64,000 bases of DNA from Superficieibacter sp. 1612_C1 (lineage in GTDB: Bacteria; Pseudomonadota; Gammaproteobacteria; Enterobacterales; Enterobacteriaceae). The translations under genes and the position numbers were made by a program. The stretch covers positions 62,001 to 126,000 of the forward strand of contig NZ_JADGMI010000001.1 in the NCBI RefSeq assembly GCF_015234305.1, written 5' to 3'. Position 1 is the stretch's first letter. The number at the start of each line of letters is the position of its first letter. Positions 29,457-41,280 of this stretch are shown here, piece after piece. The notes under the pieces are model-generated. The model was not told the DNA's origin. It was given only the letters and a program-made list of their open reading frames with translations, and did not search any database.

Positions 29457-29508
29457 GCAGCAGGGCTGTATAAGTTTCGTAGTAACGGTAGTGAATAAGG
29501 TGACAGAC

Positions 29509-30186
29509 ATGAGTGCGACTTTGGCGATGTTAACGATTGGCGTAGTTCCCATTCGTGAAGTATTGCCGCTCCTGACCGAACATATCAGGGAAGACCAAAT
29601 CACCCATATCAGCCTGTTGGGCAAAATGTCGCGTGAAGATGTTATGGAAGATTACGCCGTTGAGCCGGGAGAAGAAGCGATCCTGACCATGCTCAGCGAT
29701 CTGCAACCTGCCGCCGTTTCACGCGCAAAAGTTGAGCGCGATCTCCAGGCGGTCATCGAGGTGCTGGATACCCAGGGCTATGATGTCATCATCCTGATGA
29801 GTACCGCTCAAATTATCGGCATGAGGGCGCACAACGCGATCCTTCTTGAACCCCTGCGGATCATTCCGCCGCTGGTTGCCTCAATTGTGGACGGTCATCA
29901 GGTTGGCGTCATTGTGCCGATGGAAGAGCTGATCGCCGCCCAGAAAATTAAATGGCAGGTGCTGGAAAATCCACCGCTTTATTCGCTGGCGCATCCGCTC
30001 TACTCCTCCGATGACGAGCTGGTTGCGGCGGGACGAGAACTGCTTGAGCGCGGCGCGGACGTCATAATGCTCGATTGCCTCGGCTTTTATCAACATCATC
30101 GCGATCTGCTGCAAAAAGCGCTGGATGTGCCGGTTTTACTTTCCAATGTCCTGATCACCCGGCTGGCCTCCGAGCTGCTGGTATAG
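29509..30186 (+). CDS. aroM: AroM family protein
   Basis: 225 residues, the length of E. coli AroM. It starts [22 protein letters not shown]; the racemase-like C-terminal segment is [20 protein letters not shown]. The function is unknown although it is TyrR-regulated in E. coli. ATG 29509 has AAGG eight bases upstream. The frame stays open for 38 codons before it, through the hairpins; I did not use that extension because the family starts at MSA. Confidence 0.92.
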   Translation: MSATLAMLTIGVVPIREVLPLLTEHIREDQITHISLLGKMSREDVMEDYAVEPGEEAILTMLSDLQPAAVSRAKVERDLQAVIEVLDTQGYDVIILMSTAQIIGMRAHNAILLEPLRIIPPLVASIVDGHQVGVIVPMEELIAAQKIKWQVLENPPLYSLAHPLYSSDDELVAAGRELLERGADVIMLDCLGFYQHHRDLLQKALDVPVLLSNVLITRLASELLV

Positions 30187-30251
30187 TGTTAATTTCGCGT
30201 GACAGCAAGGGAGTTTGCCCCCTATATTGGTTAATCATCAATTGCTTATAA

Positions 30252-30545
<294 letters not shown>

Positions 30546-30565
30546 TATCACCTTTCTCGTCGACG

Positions 30566-30588
30566 GTGGGATGAGGTTATCATCCCAC
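30566..30588. terminator. Bidirectional hairpin between ppnP and rdgC
   Basis: GTGGGATGA, loop GGTTA, TCATCCCAC, in the 50-bp gap between convergent stops. Confidence 0.65.
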
Positions 30589-30595
30589 TGCGTTA

Positions 30596-31507
30596 TTAGC
30601 GCTGAGCTTCGCCGCCCAACCCTTCTACCAGGTTTTTGATCAGGGCGGCCAGTTCGCCGGTCATCAGCGTAAAGTCGGCATCAAAGCGCTGGGCTACGTT
30701 TTCGCGTTCGATATCATCGTTCTGATCGCGCAGTTCATCGGCAAATTTCAGGCGCTTGAGTGAACCGTCCTCGCAGATCATAAACTGAATGCGTTGCTGC
30801 CAGTCCAGCGCCAGTTTCGTCACCACTTTACCCGCTTCGATATGCACGGCAATTTCATCGCTGACCAGATCCTGTTTTTTCGCCCGGATCACGCCGCCAT
30901 CTTCCAGCATCGCTTTCAGTTCGGCTTCATCCAGCAGTTGAAAACCCTGCGCGACGGTGCCGGAGCGTACCCACTCGGTTAGCGTCAGCTCAATCGGGTT
31001 TTCCAGCGCCAGCGGGACCACCGGTAGCGAGCCGAGGCTCTTACGCAGCAGCGCCAGCGTATCTTCCGCTTTTTTGGCGCTGGCGCAGTCCACCATAATC
31101 AGATCGTTCACGGTGTCGATCCACATCATCGTCTGGTTAAAACGACTGAAAGCCCGCGGCAGCAGTGAGTGCAGCACTTCATCCTTCAGGGAATCTTTTT
31201 CGGTTTTCTTCAGCTTACGGCCCTGATCGGCTTCGAGCTTCGAGATTTTAGCTTCCAGCGCCTGCTTGATCACCGGGGAAGGAAGGATCTTCTCCTCTTT
31301 ACGCGCGCAGATAATGATCTGCCCGTTAACTTCGTGGGTAAATGCGTCGCTCTGTGACCCCATCGGCGGCACCCAGCCGGTTTTCGCCATATCCTGACTT
31401 CCGCAGGGGGTAAACGATAGCTCGGCTAACTGCTTTTCCATCTCTTCGACGCGTAAGGAGATGTCGCGGCTTAGACGGTAAACCATTAAATTTTTGAACC
31501 ACAGCAT
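30596..31507 (-). CDS. rdgC: Recombination-associated protein RdgC
   Basis: 303 residues, the E. coli length, from ATG 31507 ([15 protein letters not shown]). RdgC forms a ring around duplex DNA and limits RecA. Family blocks seen are [42 protein letters not shown] and [17 protein letters not shown]. The 22-residue-longer frame upstream has no support. It is divergent from mak. Confidence 0.95.
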   Translation of the reverse strand: MLWFKNLMVYRLSRDISLRVEEMEKQLAELSFTPCGSQDMAKTGWVPPMGSQSDAFTHEVNGQIIICARKEEKILPSPVIKQALEAKISKLEADQGRKLKKTEKDSLKDEVLHSLLPRAFSRFNQTMMWIDTVNDLIMVDCASAKKAEDTLALLRKSLGSLPVVPLALENPIELTLTEWVRSGTVAQGFQLLDEAELKAMLEDGGVIRAKKQDLVSDEIAVHIEAGKVVTKLALDWQQRIQFMICEDGSLKRLKFADELRDQNDDIERENVAQRFDADFTLMTGELAALIKNLVEGLGGEAQR

Positions 31508-31631
31508 GATAATTTCCACGGCGTTGTCGTTAAATCCAGCCGGCATGATAACGAATTGTCGCTTTGCTTGCATTGCTAATCCGGGCTGGCGGTTTTACGC
31601 TTTGATATTGTGAACAATTGAGGACGAAAGT

Positions 31632-32540
31632 ATGCGAATCGGGATTGATTTAGGCGGCACCAAAACTGAAGTTATTGCGTTGGGTGATGACGGGCAGCAG
31701 CTATTCCGCCACCGTCTGCCGACCCCTGCCCATGACTATGCGCAGACGATTGAGACCATCGCCACGCTGGTGGCGATGGCAGAAAAAACGACCGGCATGG
31801 AGGGCACGGTCGGCGTCGGTATTCCGGGATCGATTTCACCTTTCAGTGGGGTGGTGAAAAATGCCAACTCGACGTGGCTGAACGGTCAGCCTTTTGATAA
31901 GGATCTGAGCGCGCGGCTGAAACGCGAGGTAAGAATAGCCAACGATGCCAACTGTCTGGCCGCCTCTGAAGCCGTGGACGGGGCCGCCGCCGGGGCAGAA
32001 ACGGTTTTTGCGGTGATTATCGGCACCGGTTGCGGGGCAGGCATTGCGCTGAACGGGCAGGCGTATAGCGGTGGCAACGGTACCGCAGGCGAGTGGGGGC
32101 ATAACCCTCTGCCGTGGATGGATGAGGACGAACTGCGCTATCGTGCCGAAGTGCCCTGTTATTGCGGTAAGCAGGGCTGTATTGAAACCTTTATTTCCGG
32201 CAGCGGTTTTGCGACCGATTATCAGCGGTTAAGCGGTCGCTCGCTAAAAGGTAATGAAATCATGCGACTGGTAGATGAACAGGACCCGCTGGCGGAGCTG
32301 GCGCTCAGTCGGTATGAATTGCGGCTGGCAAAGTCGCTGAGTCACGTGATTAATATTCTCGATCCGCAGGTGATTGTGCTGGGCGGCGGAATGAGTAATG
32401 TCGACAGGTTGTATAAAACGGTGCCGCAGCTTATTAAAAATTGGGTGTTTGGCGGCGAGTGTGAAACGCCGATCCGCAAAGCGGTTCACGGTGATTCCAG
32501 CGGTGTACGTGGTGCCGCCTGGCTGTGGCCGCAGCGTTAA
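31632..32540 (+). CDS. mak: Fructokinase Mak (ROK family)
   Basis: 302 residues, the E. coli length. ROK features are the N-terminal phosphate loop [27 protein letters not shown], the catalytic D in [10 protein letters not shown], and the zinc motif [16 protein letters not shown]. It phosphorylates fructose, and mannose weakly, with ATP in the cytoplasm. araJ, which follows mak in E. coli, is missing; a REP array takes its place. Confidence 0.94.
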   Translation: MRIGIDLGGTKTEVIALGDDGQQLFRHRLPTPAHDYAQTIETIATLVAMAEKTTGMEGTVGVGIPGSISPFSGVVKNANSTWLNGQPFDKDLSARLKREVRIANDANCLAASEAVDGAAAGAETVFAVIIGTGCGAGIALNGQAYSGGNGTAGEWGHNPLPWMDEDELRYRAEVPCYCGKQGCIETFISGSGFATDYQRLSGRSLKGNEIMRLVDEQDPLAELALSRYELRLAKSLSHVINILDPQVIVLGGGMSNVDRLYKTVPQLIKNWVFGGECETPIRKAVHGDSSGVRGAAWLWPQR

Positions 32541-32579
32541 TTACAGGTGGTGAGAACGGTTTTGCTCTGTACCCTGTTA

Positions 32580-32905
32580 TGCCGGGTGGCGCTGCGCTTA
32601 CCCGGCCTACAAAGGCAAAAATATCAACCATTTGCATTCATCGTAGGCCCGCGCAAGCGCAGCGCCGCCGGGCAGGTAACGCCCCGCGTCAGCGCCATAT
32701 CCCGACCGTAAGCCCGCGCAAGCGCAGCGCCGCCGGGCAGGTAACGCCCCGCGTCAGCGCCATACCCCGACCGTAGGCCCGCGCAAGCGCAGCGCCGCCG
32801 GGCAGGTAACGCCCCGCGTCAGCGCCGTACCCCGACCGTAGGCCCGCGCAAGCGCAGCGCCGCCGGGCATGAAGCGCCACCGGTGCCAGCGCCATACCCC
32901 ATCCC
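32580..32905. repeat. BIME array with four 65-bp tandem units
   Basis: An inverted REP (TGCCGGGTGGCGCTGCGC...CCTAC, 32580-32610) is followed by four head-to-tail units that start at 32643, 32708, 32773 and 32838, spaced exactly 65 bp. Each unit is a 32-bp REP (GTAGGCCCGCGCAAGCGC...CCGGGCA) plus a 33-bp spacer (AGGTAACGCCCCGCGTCAGC...). Three units are almost identical; the spacer of the fourth is diverged. Confidence 0.95.
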
Positions 32906-32948
32906 TGTTTTACCCTGTTTCGCTTGCCCACACGCGAATGACTCGTCG

Positions 32949-35900
32949 TCATTCCCCAACAGCGAATACTCTGTCGAGCTTGCTATACCCTAACCCGTTC
33001 ACTTTTTTCACCTTAATCTGCACCGGGATGCGCTCCTTCATCGCCTCGACGTGACTGATGACGCCAATGGTTTTGCCGGTGGCGTTCAGCGCATCCAGCG
33101 CGTCCAGCGCAGCGTCCAGCGTTTCGCTGTCCAGGGTGCCGAACCCTTCATCAAGGAAGAGGGAATCAATGCGCGTTTTATGACTCACCAGGTCAGAGAG
33201 CGCCAGCGCCAGCGCGAGACTGACGAGGAAGCTTTCGCCGCCGGACAGAGTACGCGTGTCGCGTACCGCATCTGCCTGCCAGGTATCGACCACCTCCAGC
33301 TCCAGCGCATCGCTAACCTTCCGTTTGAGCAAATACCGGCCGTGAAGACGGGTAAGCTGTTTATTCGCCAGCCAGACGAGATTGTCGAGCGTCAGACCCT
33401 GGGCGAATTTACGGAATTTATCGCCGTCACGGGAACCAATCAGACCGTTAAGCAGGCTCCAGTCGGCCAGTTCCTGCGCGGCTTGCTCAATATGCTGCAT
33501 CAGCGTCTGCTGGTGCTGACGGTTAACCGCATCCTGTTTTAACTGCTGGCGGATCTCGCCCTGCCGTAAGCCGATGTCGCGAAGCCGCTGATTCAACTGC
33601 TCCAGGGTTAAGCGGAGTTGCTCACTATTCTGCTGCGCCGAGAGTCCTTCGGGCATGTGCTGCTGATGCGCCTGCCGCTGGTTTTGCGCCTGAGCCGCCA
33701 GCGTCTGACATTGCTGAAGCTGGCTTTCCAGCGCTTGCTTCAGGGACTCCAGCTGGCGACGGGCCGGTTCATCCAGCAGTGCGGCCAGAAATGCTTGGCG
33801 ATCGGCAAACTGGCTGGCGCTAAGCGCGGCATCAAATTGCGCCTGCGCCTGCTGTAAACGCGATTTTTCCAGCGTTTCCTGTTGTTGCAGGGTTTGCCAC
33901 TGGCTCTCGAGCTTCACGCAGTCGTCATGCGTGCTGCGCCAGCCCTCCAGCGACACTGGCCCGGAAGTGACCGTTGCCCCGGTGTGCGGCAACGTTTCCA
34001 GTAAAGGAATAAGCTGCGCCAGCGCCTCCTGAAGGGAGGCCAGCTCCGTCTGGCGGGCTTGCCACGTCCGGGCCTCTTCTTCCCGTGCCGCCAGCCAGGC
34101 GGATTCATCGCCTTCAGCAGGCCAGCTCAGCGATAGCGCCTGAAGCGCGGTTTCCAGCGTCGTCCGCTGGGCAGTGATGTGTTGGGCGAACCCGGCGATT
34201 TGCTGGCTCAGCTCAGCAATTTGAGTCTCCAGACGTTGACGCTGACTAAGCTGATGGAGCTGCTCTTCATAGCGATCCTGCTCCTGCTGCCAAGGCGTGA
34301 TGTCGTCCTGCGGTTGCAGGGCTATTTGCAGCGTGGCGCTAAGCGTCTGCCATTCTTGGGTAAGTGCTTGCTCCTCCTGAGTGAGCGTCTGGATCTCACT
34401 TTCGTCGCGTTGCTGCTGGCGTTGCAGCGCATCCGTCTGGCCGCGAAGTTTGCCACCTTCATCGGCCAGCGATCTGACCTCTTTTTCCAGCGCATCACGG
34501 CGAGCCTGATTCACACTGGGTTCGAGCGTGCGATACTGCTCGACAGCAGGATGGGTCGTAGAGCCGCAAAGCGGGCAAGGGTGGCCGGATTGCAGCAGCG
34601 CACGTTGGCTCTCCAGATCCTTAATGCGCGCTTCAAGCTGGCAAAGGGTCTGCACATCCACAAGCTGCTGATTTTTTTCTTTATAACGCTGGCGCAGATT
34701 GACAATTTTTTCATTTAACGCGGCGTATTCCGTCCGGGATGCCTGAACGGTGCCGTGTAGCTTTTGCAGGTTCTGATGGACGGCGGTCAGACGCATATGT
34801 AATGCGTTTAATCGCTGGCGCAGCGGGCGCTGTTGTGTATGACGCGCCTGCGCCTCGCTGACCTCTGGCGGCGTAAGGCCGAGCGTCACGGCGGGTAGCG
34901 CAGCCAGTTCAAGCTGATGGCCGGCTAATTGCTGCTGGCGTTGTCGTAGCTGAGCATTGTCGCGCGTTTGCTGGGCAAAGGCGTGCCGCCAGCCTGTCAG
35001 TTCGCTGCTCCACAAACGCCAGCGATCGTGTTCCTGAAGCCAGTCAGTCAGATGTTTATGCGTCGTTTGCAGCGACGCCTGCTGGTGTTCCGCGCTGGCC
35101 CGCAGTTGAGCGCGCCGGGTTAGTGCGGTTTGTAAGCGAGCATTCACTTCCTGCGTCTGCCGCTGCGTTTGCTCCACGGCGCTGATCTGCTCCTGGCAAC
35201 GGCTCCACAGAGGACGCAACTGTTCTGCGGGCTGGGCCAGCGTTAATGCGGTCAGCTGCGGTTGCGCCTGAGCCAGCGCCTGTTGCGCTGCGGCGAGGGC
35301 CGTTTGCGAACGCTGATGCTCCTCATCCAGTTCGTGCTGGCGATTCAACCAGTTAAGATGGTGTTGCGTCTGCATTTGCAGGCCTGACTGCTGGCGTTCC
35401 TCGTCAGTAAGCGCCTGCAAACCTTGCTCCAGCGCCTGCTGCTGCTCCGCGCTGAGCAGGGCCACGCCGGTGGCCTGCGCCTGCAATTTCTCCAGCGCGG
35501 TACGGGTGGTTTTATGCTTTTCAAACACCATCGCTGAGATGTGACCATAAATCTCGGTACCGGTCAGTTCTTCCAGTAACTCTGCACGCTCGCCGGGTTT
35601 GGCATTCAAAAAGGCCGCGAATTGACCCTGAGAAAGCAGCATTGAGCGGGTAAAACGCTCGTAATCCAGCCCGGTCAATGTGGCGGTCAGCTCCAGCTTA
35701 TCTTTCACTTTATCGGCAAGGATTTTACCATCGGCACAACGCGCCAGCTCCACCCGGGGAGCCTGCAAATTACCGTCCGGCTGATTGCGCGCCCGGTTCT
35801 GGCTCCAGAAAGCGCGATACGCTTCGCCTTTAACCTCAAATTCGACCTCGGCCAGACAGTCGGCGGTGTCACGGGTCATTAAATCGTTTTGCGATTGCGA

Positions 35901-36092
35901 CAGCGTACTGAGGCGTGGCGTCTGGTGATACAGCGCCAGACAGATCGCGTCCAGCAACGTCGTTTTGCCTGCGCCGGTCGGGCCAGTGATGGCGAACAGA
36001 CCGTTGCTGGCGAAGGGTTCTGCGGCGAAATCAATTTTCCATTCGCCTTTCAGTGAGTTCAGGTTTTTCAGGCGCAGACTGACAATCTTCAT
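32949..36092 (-). CDS. sbcC: Exonuclease subunit SbcC
   Basis: 1047 residues (1048 in E. coli). It is an SMC/Rad50-type ATPase: Walker [15 protein letters not shown] at 37-50, long Gln-rich coiled coils on either side of the zinc hook GHPCPLCGS (about residue 510), signature [19 protein letters not shown], and Walker [13 protein letters not shown]. With SbcD it cleaves hairpins and protein-blocked ends and degrades palindromes. Its start overlaps the sbcD stop by four bases (ATGA). Confidence 0.96.
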   Translation of the reverse strand: MKIVSLRLKNLNSLKGEWKIDFAAEPFASNGLFAITGPTGAGKTTLLDAICLALYHQTPRLSTLSQSQNDLMTRDTADCLAEVEFEVKGEAYRAFWSQNRARNQPDGNLQAPRVELARCADGKILADKVKDKLELTATLTGLDYERFTRSMLLSQGQFAAFLNAKPGERAELLEELTGTEIYGHISAMVFEKHKTTRTALEKLQAQATGVALLSAEQQQALEQGLQALTDEERQQSGLQMQTQHHLNWLNRQHELDEEHQRSQTALAAAQQALAQAQPQLTALTLAQPAEQLRPLWSRCQEQISAVEQTQRQTQEVNARLQTALTRRAQLRASAEHQQASLQTTHKHLTDWLQEHDRWRLWSSELTGWRHAFAQQTRDNAQLRQRQQQLAGHQLELAALPAVTLGLTPPEVSEAQARHTQQRPLRQRLNALHMRLTAVHQNLQKLHGTVQASRTEYAALNEKIVNLRQRYKEKNQQLVDVQTLCQLEARIKDLESQRALLQSGHPCPLCGSTTHPAVEQYRTLEPSVNQARRDALEKEVRSLADEGGKLRGQTDALQRQQQRDESEIQTLTQEEQALTQEWQTLSATLQIALQPQDDITPWQQEQDRYEEQLHQLSQRQRLETQIAELSQQIAGFAQHITAQRTTLETALQALSLSWPAEGDESAWLAAREEEARTWQARQTELASLQEALAQLIPLLETLPHTGATVTSGPVSLEGWRSTHDDCVKLESQWQTLQQQETLEKSRLQQAQAQFDAALSASQFADRQAFLAALLDEPARRQLESLKQALESQLQQCQTLAAQAQNQRQAHQQHMPEGLSAQQNSEQLRLTLEQLNQRLRDIGLRQGEIRQQLKQDAVNRQHQQTLMQHIEQAAQELADWSLLNGLIGSRDGDKFRKFAQGLTLDNLVWLANKQLTRLHGRYLLKRKVSDALELEVVDTWQADAVRDTRTLSGGESFLVSLALALALSDLVSHKTRIDSLFLDEGFGTLDSETLDAALDALDALNATGKTIGVISHVEAMKERIPVQIKVKKVNGLGYSKLDRVFAVGE

Positions 36093-37291
36093 GCTTCATC
36101 CTCTTCGGACAGGGTTTCCAGCGTTTGACCGAAAAGGGTAAACAGCCGCTTTTGCTGAGCCTCGTCGAGATCTTCCTGTGTCAGTCGGCGCTCAAATACA
36201 TCTTCAACACTCAGTTCGCTGAGCGTTTCGCGCAATTCACCTTCCAGAATACGCTGGCGGTGCTCGCGGCTGCGTCTGACTAAAAGCACCTCAACCGGTA
36301 AATCTTCGGTCAGGGCCTGGATGCGCCGCTGGATATCATGCAGGTATTCTCCGCTGGTGATTTCGATATCCAGCCAGACCTTTGGCGTCGCGGGCGCATC
36401 ACGCCACTGCATAAGCTGCTCGCTGATGCTGGCAAAATCGCCTTTGATCACTGCCAGCGGCTGCGTGACGGGGACCTCAAGCGGTGTCACCTCAGCGAGT
36501 TTGCCCTCCGCAAAGGTGACAAGATTGACGCTTTTATTTTTTCCCGTCTCATCGAAGCTCAATGAAATGGGCGAGCCGCAGTAGCGAATATGCTCGCTGC
36601 CGTTAATTTTCTGCGCGCGGTGAATGTGACCCAGCGCGAGGTAATCAACGGGCGGAAAATTTTGGGCCGGGAAGGCGTCCAGCGTGCCGATATAAATGTC
36701 GCGCACGGCATCGCTTTTGCTGGCTCCGATGGTCGTCAGATGTCCGCTGGCGATAATCGGTAATGGCTGCTCACCCCGCAGCTCGCAGGCGTTCTGATAC
36801 TGCTGCTGATAATAATCAGTGATGGCCGTCAACAGACGTTGCTGCTTCTGGCTGCCGGATTGCCCCGCCTGGCTAATCACCATGTCGCGCGGACGCAAAA
36901 ACGGCACCGGGCAAAATACCGCGCCCGGCGTGCCGTCGCGCTTTAACAGAAGGTGCGGTTTGCTGCCTGCGCTGGCAATCACGGTTGTCCTGAGAAACGC
37001 CAGAATATCGCGGGATTCATTAAGCGTGGCCACCGAATCATGGTTTCCCGCCAGCACCACCAGATGACAGCCGGTCTGCTGTAAATCGACCACAAAGCGG
37101 TAATATAATTCGCGGGCATAGCTCGGCGGCGAGCCGGTATCAAAAATATCGCCTGCCACAATAATGACATCAACCTGCTGCGTTTGAGCGGTCTCCAGCA
37201 GCCAGCCAAGAAAAGCGCTATGCTCAGCGGCACGGCTTTTACTGTAGAAATTCTGGCCGAGATGCCAGTCTGAAGTATGAATGATGCGCAT
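36089..37291 (-). CDS. sbcD: Exonuclease subunit SbcD
   Basis: 400 residues, as in E. coli. It is an Mre11-type phosphoesterase with all metal motifs: [12 protein letters not shown] (I), VAGDIFDTG (II), VLAGNHDSV (III), ASGHLTTIG (IV) and LGHIHRAQ (V). It supplies the Mn-dependent nuclease of SbcCD. It is divergent from phoB across 177 bp and is translationally coupled to sbcC. Confidence 0.96.
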   Translation of the reverse strand: MRIIHTSDWHLGQNFYSKSRAAEHSAFLGWLLETAQTQQVDVIIVAGDIFDTGSPPSYARELYYRFVVDLQQTGCHLVVLAGNHDSVATLNESRDILAFLRTTVIASAGSKPHLLLKRDGTPGAVFCPVPFLRPRDMVISQAGQSGSQKQQRLLTAITDYYQQQYQNACELRGEQPLPIIASGHLTTIGASKSDAVRDIYIGTLDAFPAQNFPPVDYLALGHIHRAQKINGSEHIRYCGSPISLSFDETGKNKSVNLVTFAEGKLAEVTPLEVPVTQPLAVIKGDFASISEQLMQWRDAPATPKVWLDIEITSGEYLHDIQRRIQALTEDLPVEVLLVRRSREHRQRILEGELRETLSELSVEDVFERRLTQEDLDEAQQKRLFTLFGQTLETLSEEDEA

Positions 37292-37396
37292 GTCGGTTCC
37301 GTGGCAAAAAAGCGTATAACGGATTATACCCCCTGAAGCAGGTGGGGGCGAAGCCGACTGTCACATCGCGTTTACGCAATCGTCACATGGTCATCT

Positions 37397-37430
37397 TTTT
37401 CATAAATCTGTCATAAATCTGACGCATAAT
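37397..37430 (+). promoter_or_regulatory. Pho box and -10 of phoBR
   Basis: TTTTCAT-AAAT-CTGTCAT (37397-37414) with a further CTGACGC half-like unit in phase; -10 CATAAT at 37425-37430. It is the same arrangement as the autoregulated E. coli phoB promoter. Confidence 0.85.
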
Positions 37431-37468
37431 GACGTCGCTATCCATAATGATGATAAACAGGGTAAAAA

Positions 37469-38158
37469 ATGGCGAGACGTATTCTGGTCGTAGAAGATGA
37501 AGCTCCAATTCGTGAGATGGTTTGCTTTGTTCTCGAGCAAAATGGCTTTCAGCCTGTAGAAGCGGAAGATTATGACAGCGCGGTGAATCAGCTCAATGAA
37601 CCCTGGCCAGATCTGATCCTGCTGGACTGGATGCTTCCCGGCGGTTCCGGCATTCAGTTTATTAAACATATCAAGCGTGAGGCACTGACGCGCGAAATCC
37701 CGGTGGTGATGCTCACCGCACGCGGTGAAGAAGAAGATCGCGTTCGCGGACTGGAGACCGGGGCGGATGATTACATCACCAAGCCGTTCTCGCCAAAAGA
37801 GCTGGTGGCGCGTATCAAAGCGGTGATGCGCCGCATTTCCCCGATGGCCGTTGACGAGGTCATTGAAATGCAGGGATTGAGTCTCGATCCCTCCTCGCAC
37901 CGGGTCATGACCAGTGAAAGCCCGCTTGATATGGGGCCGACTGAATTTAAGCTCCTGCACTTCTTTATGACCCATCCCGAACGCGTTTACAGCCGTGAAC
38001 AACTGTTGAATCATGTCTGGGGAACCAACGTCTACGTGGAAGACAGAACGGTGGATGTTCATATCCGCCGCCTGCGCAAAGCGCTGGAGCAGAGCGGGCA
38101 CGATCGCATGGTTCAAACCGTTCGCGGCACGGGTTATCGTTTTTCGACCCGTTTCTGA
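37469..38158 (+). CDS. phoB: Phosphate regulon response regulator PhoB
   Basis: 229 residues, the E. coli length. Receiver domain: acidic pair E9/D10 and E11, phospho-acceptor D53 in LLDWMLPGG, and K105 in YITKPFSP. An OmpR-type winged helix follows (about 130-227, ending [14 protein letters not shown]...[12 protein letters not shown]). It activates Pho-box promoters in low phosphate. It is co-transcribed with phoR 21 bp downstream. Confidence 0.97.
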   Translation: MARRILVVEDEAPIREMVCFVLEQNGFQPVEAEDYDSAVNQLNEPWPDLILLDWMLPGGSGIQFIKHIKREALTREIPVVMLTARGEEEDRVRGLETGADDYITKPFSPKELVARIKAVMRRISPMAVDEVIEMQGLSLDPSSHRVMTSESPLDMGPTEFKLLHFFMTHPERVYSREQLLNHVWGTNVYVEDRTVDVHIRRLRKALEQSGHDRMVQTVRGTGYRFSTRF

Positions 38159-38179
38159 GATCTGACAGGAGTGTGACGC

Positions 38180-39469
38180 GTGCTGGAACGTCTGTCATGG
38201 AAAACGCTGGTTTTTGAACTGATTGTCTGTTGTCTGCCTGCGCTGATACTGGGGGCATTTTTCGGTTATCTGCCGTGGTTTTTGCTGGCGGCGGTGACCG
38301 GGCTTCTGGTCTGGCATTTCCTTAATTTGCTGCGTCTTTCCTGGTGGCTGTGGGTGGATCGCAGCATGACGCCGCCGCCGGGTCGCGGTAGCTGGGAGCC
38401 TCTGCTTTACGGGCTGCATCAGATGCAGCTACGCAATAAAAAGCGTCGACGTGAACTGGGGAACCTGATCAAACGTTTTCGCAGCGGCGCGGAATCGCTG
38501 CCGGATGCAGTGGTGCTGACGACCGAAGAAGGCACGATTTTCTGGTGTAACGGTCTGGCGCAACAGGTGCTGGGGCTGCGCTGGCCGGACGATAACGGAC
38601 AAAATATTCTTAACCTGCTGCGTTATCCCGAATTTACGCTCTATCTGAAGCATCGCGATTTCAGTCGGCCATTAAATCTGGTGCTCAATAATGGCCGTCA
38701 CCTCGAATTTCGCGTGATGCCCTACAGTGAAAACCAGCGGCTGATGGTGGCGCGTGATACCACGCAAATGCACCAGCTTGAAGGCGCAAGACGCAATTTC
38801 TTTGCCAACGTCAGTCATGAACTGCGCACGCCGCTAACCGTGTTACAGGGCTACCTGGAGATGATGCAGGAGCAGACGCTTGAAGGCGCGCCGCGCGAAA
38901 AGGCGCTGCATACCATGCGCGAGCAGACGCAGCGCATGGAATCACTGGTGAAACAATTATTAACCCTCTCCAGGATTGAAGCGGCACCTGCGCTGGCCCT
39001 CAACGAAAAGATTGACGTGCCGATGATGCTGCGTGTGATAGAGCGCGAGGCGCAAACCCTCAGCCACGATCGCCATACGCTGCGTTTTACCGTGGATGAT
39101 TCGTTAAAAGTGCTGGGCAATGAAGAACAATTGCGTAGCGCTATCTCCAATCTGGTGTACAACGCGGTGAATCATACGCCTGCCGGAACCACTATTTCGG
39201 TCAGCTGGCAGCGCGATCCGCATGGCGCGCTGTTTGCGATTGACGATAATGGACCGGGAATTGCTGCTGAACATATTCCGCGTCTGACCGAGCGTTTTTA
39301 TCGTGTCGATAAGGCCCGCTCGCGGCAGACCGGAGGCAGCGGGCTGGGGCTGGCGATTGTGAAACATGCCTTAAATCATCACGACAGCCGCCTGAATATT
39401 GCCAGTAAGCCGGGTGAAGGAACGCAATTTAGCTTTTTGCTTCCGGAACGATTGATTGCCAGAAATTAG
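38180..39469 (+). CDS. phoR: Phosphate regulon sensor histidine kinase PhoR
   Basis: 429 residues (431 in E. coli), GTG start after an AGGAGTG ribosome site. Two N-terminal membrane helices (about 8-29 and 31-52), a charged linker, a PAS domain (about 97-190), the H-box [10 protein letters not shown] with H213, then the HATPase boxes [17 protein letters not shown] and [10 protein letters not shown]. There is no sizeable periplasmic domain; phosphate status is sensed through PstSCAB-PhoU. Confidence 0.96.
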   Translation: MLERLSWKTLVFELIVCCLPALILGAFFGYLPWFLLAAVTGLLVWHFLNLLRLSWWLWVDRSMTPPPGRGSWEPLLYGLHQMQLRNKKRRRELGNLIKRFRSGAESLPDAVVLTTEEGTIFWCNGLAQQVLGLRWPDDNGQNILNLLRYPEFTLYLKHRDFSRPLNLVLNNGRHLEFRVMPYSENQRLMVARDTTQMHQLEGARRNFFANVSHELRTPLTVLQGYLEMMQEQTLEGAPREKALHTMREQTQRMESLVKQLLTLSRIEAAPALALNEKIDVPMMLRVIEREAQTLSHDRHTLRFTVDDSLKVLGNEEQLRSAISNLVYNAVNHTPAGTTISVSWQRDPHGALFAIDDNGPGIAAEHIPRLTERFYRVDKARSRQTGGSGLGLAIVKHALNHHDSRLNIASKPGEGTQFSFLLPERLIARN

Positions 39470-39502
39470 CGGATTTATCGCGCTTGTAAGAGTAACTTTC
39501 CG

Positions 39503-39528
39503 CAGACCAGCCCAGGCTGGTCTGTTTA
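39503..39528 (+). terminator. phoBR terminator
   Basis: CAGACCAGCC, loop CA, GGCTGGTCTG, then TTTACTTT. It is 34 bp after the phoR stop. Confidence 0.8.
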
Positions 39529-39879
39529 CTTTGCAGACAAGCGAAACGGATGCCATATCCTCGCGCCTGCTGCTTTTTTGTTCGAATGATCAGCCATCAG
39601 TTTTTCTGATAAGTGGTCTGTCATGCTGGCTGAATATCCCGAATTAGCATAATCATCTGGTTTTACGATCCCACCTTGCTTTAAAACGTTATAAGCGTTT
39701 AAATTGCGCCCCAGAGGCTGTCATACCGACTGCTTTTGCGTGATAAATCGAAAAACAATACTTCATCACGTCAGTCAGGGAGTATATCCCGCTGGAAATA
39801 TATGCAATTGCTGCGCGATCGTTCCGCATGGAAAGCAACAATTCATTTACAACACCACATCCACAGGCAGTAAATATTT
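39529..39879. other. 351-bp gap between phoBR terminator and brnQ
   Basis: No credible ORF. It must contain the brnQ promoter; a possible pair is TTGCTT with TTAAAT 17 bp later near 39678-39706. The brnQ ribosome site (AGGCAG) is weak. I see no Leu/Ile/Val-rich leader peptide and no attenuator. Confidence 0.4.
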
Positions 39880-41199
39880 ATGACCCATCAGTTAAAATCT
39901 CGCGACATCATTGCTTTGGGCTTTATGACCTTTGCGTTGTTTGTTGGCGCTGGCAATATCATTTTTCCTCCGATGGTTGGTTTGCAGGCGGGCGAGCACG
40001 TCTGGACAGCGGCCATTGGCTTTTTAATTACCGGGGTCGGCCTGCCGGTACTGACGGTCATTTCGCTGGCGAAAGTCGGCGGCGGGATTGATAGCCTCAG
40101 CACGCCGATCGGTAAAGGCGCGGGCATCCTGCTGGCGACGGTCTGCTATCTGGCGGTGGGTCCGCTGTTTGCCACCCCGCGTACCGCAACGGTTTCCTTT
40201 GAAGTGGGGATTGCACCGCTGACGGGTGACGGGGCGATGCCAACCCTCATTTACAGCCTGGTCTATTTTGCGCTGGTGATCGTGGTCTCTCTCTATCCCG
40301 GCAAGCTGCTGGATACAGTGGGTAACTTCCTCGCACCGATGAAAATCCTAGCCCTGACGGTGCTTTCCGTCGCCGCGCTGGTATGGCCTGCCGGCCCGAT
40401 CAGCCATGCGATTGACGCTTATCAGACGGGATCGTTCTCTAACGGCTTCGTTAACGGCTATCTGACGATGGATACCCTGGGCGCAATGGTCTTCGGTATC
40501 GTGATTGTCAACGCTGCCCGTTCTCGCGGCGTGACCGAAGCGCGGCTGCTGACTCGCTATACGGTCTGGGCGGGGCTGATGGCGGGTATTGGGCTGACGC
40601 TGCTGTATCTGGCGCTGTTCCGTCTCGGCTCCGACAGCGCTACGCTGGTTGATCAGTCTGCTAACGGTGCGGCTATTCTGCACGCGTATGTTCAGCACAC
40701 CTTTGGCGGGGCGGGAAGTTTACTGCTGGCGGCGCTGATTTTCATTGCCTGTCTGGTCACTGCTGTTGGCCTGACCTGTGCGTGCGCTGAGTTCTTTGCG
40801 CAGTATCTGCCGTTCTCCTATCGCTCGCTGGTCTTTATCCTTGGCGTGTTCTCTATGGCGGTCTCCAATCTGGGGCTGGACCAGTTGATTCAAATTTCAG
40901 TGCCGGTGTTAACGGCGATCTATCCGCCGTGTATCGCACTGGTTGTGTTAAGCTTCACCCGCCCATGGTGGCATAATTCATCGCGCGTGATTGCGCCCGC
41001 CATGTTCATTAGCCTGCTTTTTGGTATCATTGACGGCATTAAAGCCTCGGCATTGAAAGATGTCCTGCCTGCGTGGACCGAGCGTTTACCGCTTACCGAG
41101 CAGGGGCTGGCGTGGCTGATGCCAACGGTAGTGATGATTGTGCTGGCTGTTATCTGTGATCGCCTCATGGGGCGTCAGGTAACTTCCAGCGCACATTAA
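39880..41199 (+). CDS. brnQ: Branched-chain amino acid permease BrnQ (LIV-II)
   Basis: 439 residues, the E. coli length, with 12 predicted helices. It starts [31 protein letters not shown], the family signature; [14 protein letters not shown] follows. It is an inner-membrane cation-coupled importer of leucine, isoleucine and valine. It is followed by a strong terminator and then proY. Confidence 0.96.
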   Translation: MTHQLKSRDIIALGFMTFALFVGAGNIIFPPMVGLQAGEHVWTAAIGFLITGVGLPVLTVISLAKVGGGIDSLSTPIGKGAGILLATVCYLAVGPLFATPRTATVSFEVGIAPLTGDGAMPTLIYSLVYFALVIVVSLYPGKLLDTVGNFLAPMKILALTVLSVAALVWPAGPISHAIDAYQTGSFSNGFVNGYLTMDTLGAMVFGIVIVNAARSRGVTEARLLTRYTVWAGLMAGIGLTLLYLALFRLGSDSATLVDQSANGAAILHAYVQHTFGGAGSLLLAALIFIACLVTAVGLTCACAEFFAQYLPFSYRSLVFILGVFSMAVSNLGLDQLIQISVPVLTAIYPPCIALVVLSFTRPWWHNSSRVIAPAMFISLLFGIIDGIKASALKDVLPAWTERLPLTEQGLAWLMPTVVMIVLAVICDRLMGRQVTSSAH

Positions 41200-41220
41200 T
41201 CGTTGCACGGCGGTTCGTTT

Positions 41221-41253
41221 AACCACGGAACTTAGGGTTTCGTGGTTTTTTAT
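41221..41253 (+). terminator. brnQ terminator
   Basis: AACCACG, loop, CGTGGTT, followed by TTTTATTTTTT. It lies between brnQ and proY, so proY needs its own promoter or readthrough. Confidence 0.85.
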
Positions 41254-41280
41254 TTTTTGTGTTGAATGGCATTTGAAACG

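Noticed and set aside
29395-29508. 38-residue N-terminal extension of AroM
   Set aside because: It has no family support and runs through two hairpins. The shorter start has a Shine-Dalgarno and the E. coli sequence.
32580-32905. Possible CRISPR array (regular 65-bp spacing)
   Set aside because: Both the repeat and the 'spacer' are conserved between units, and the repeats are REP palindromes. CRISPR spacers would be unique; no cas genes are present.
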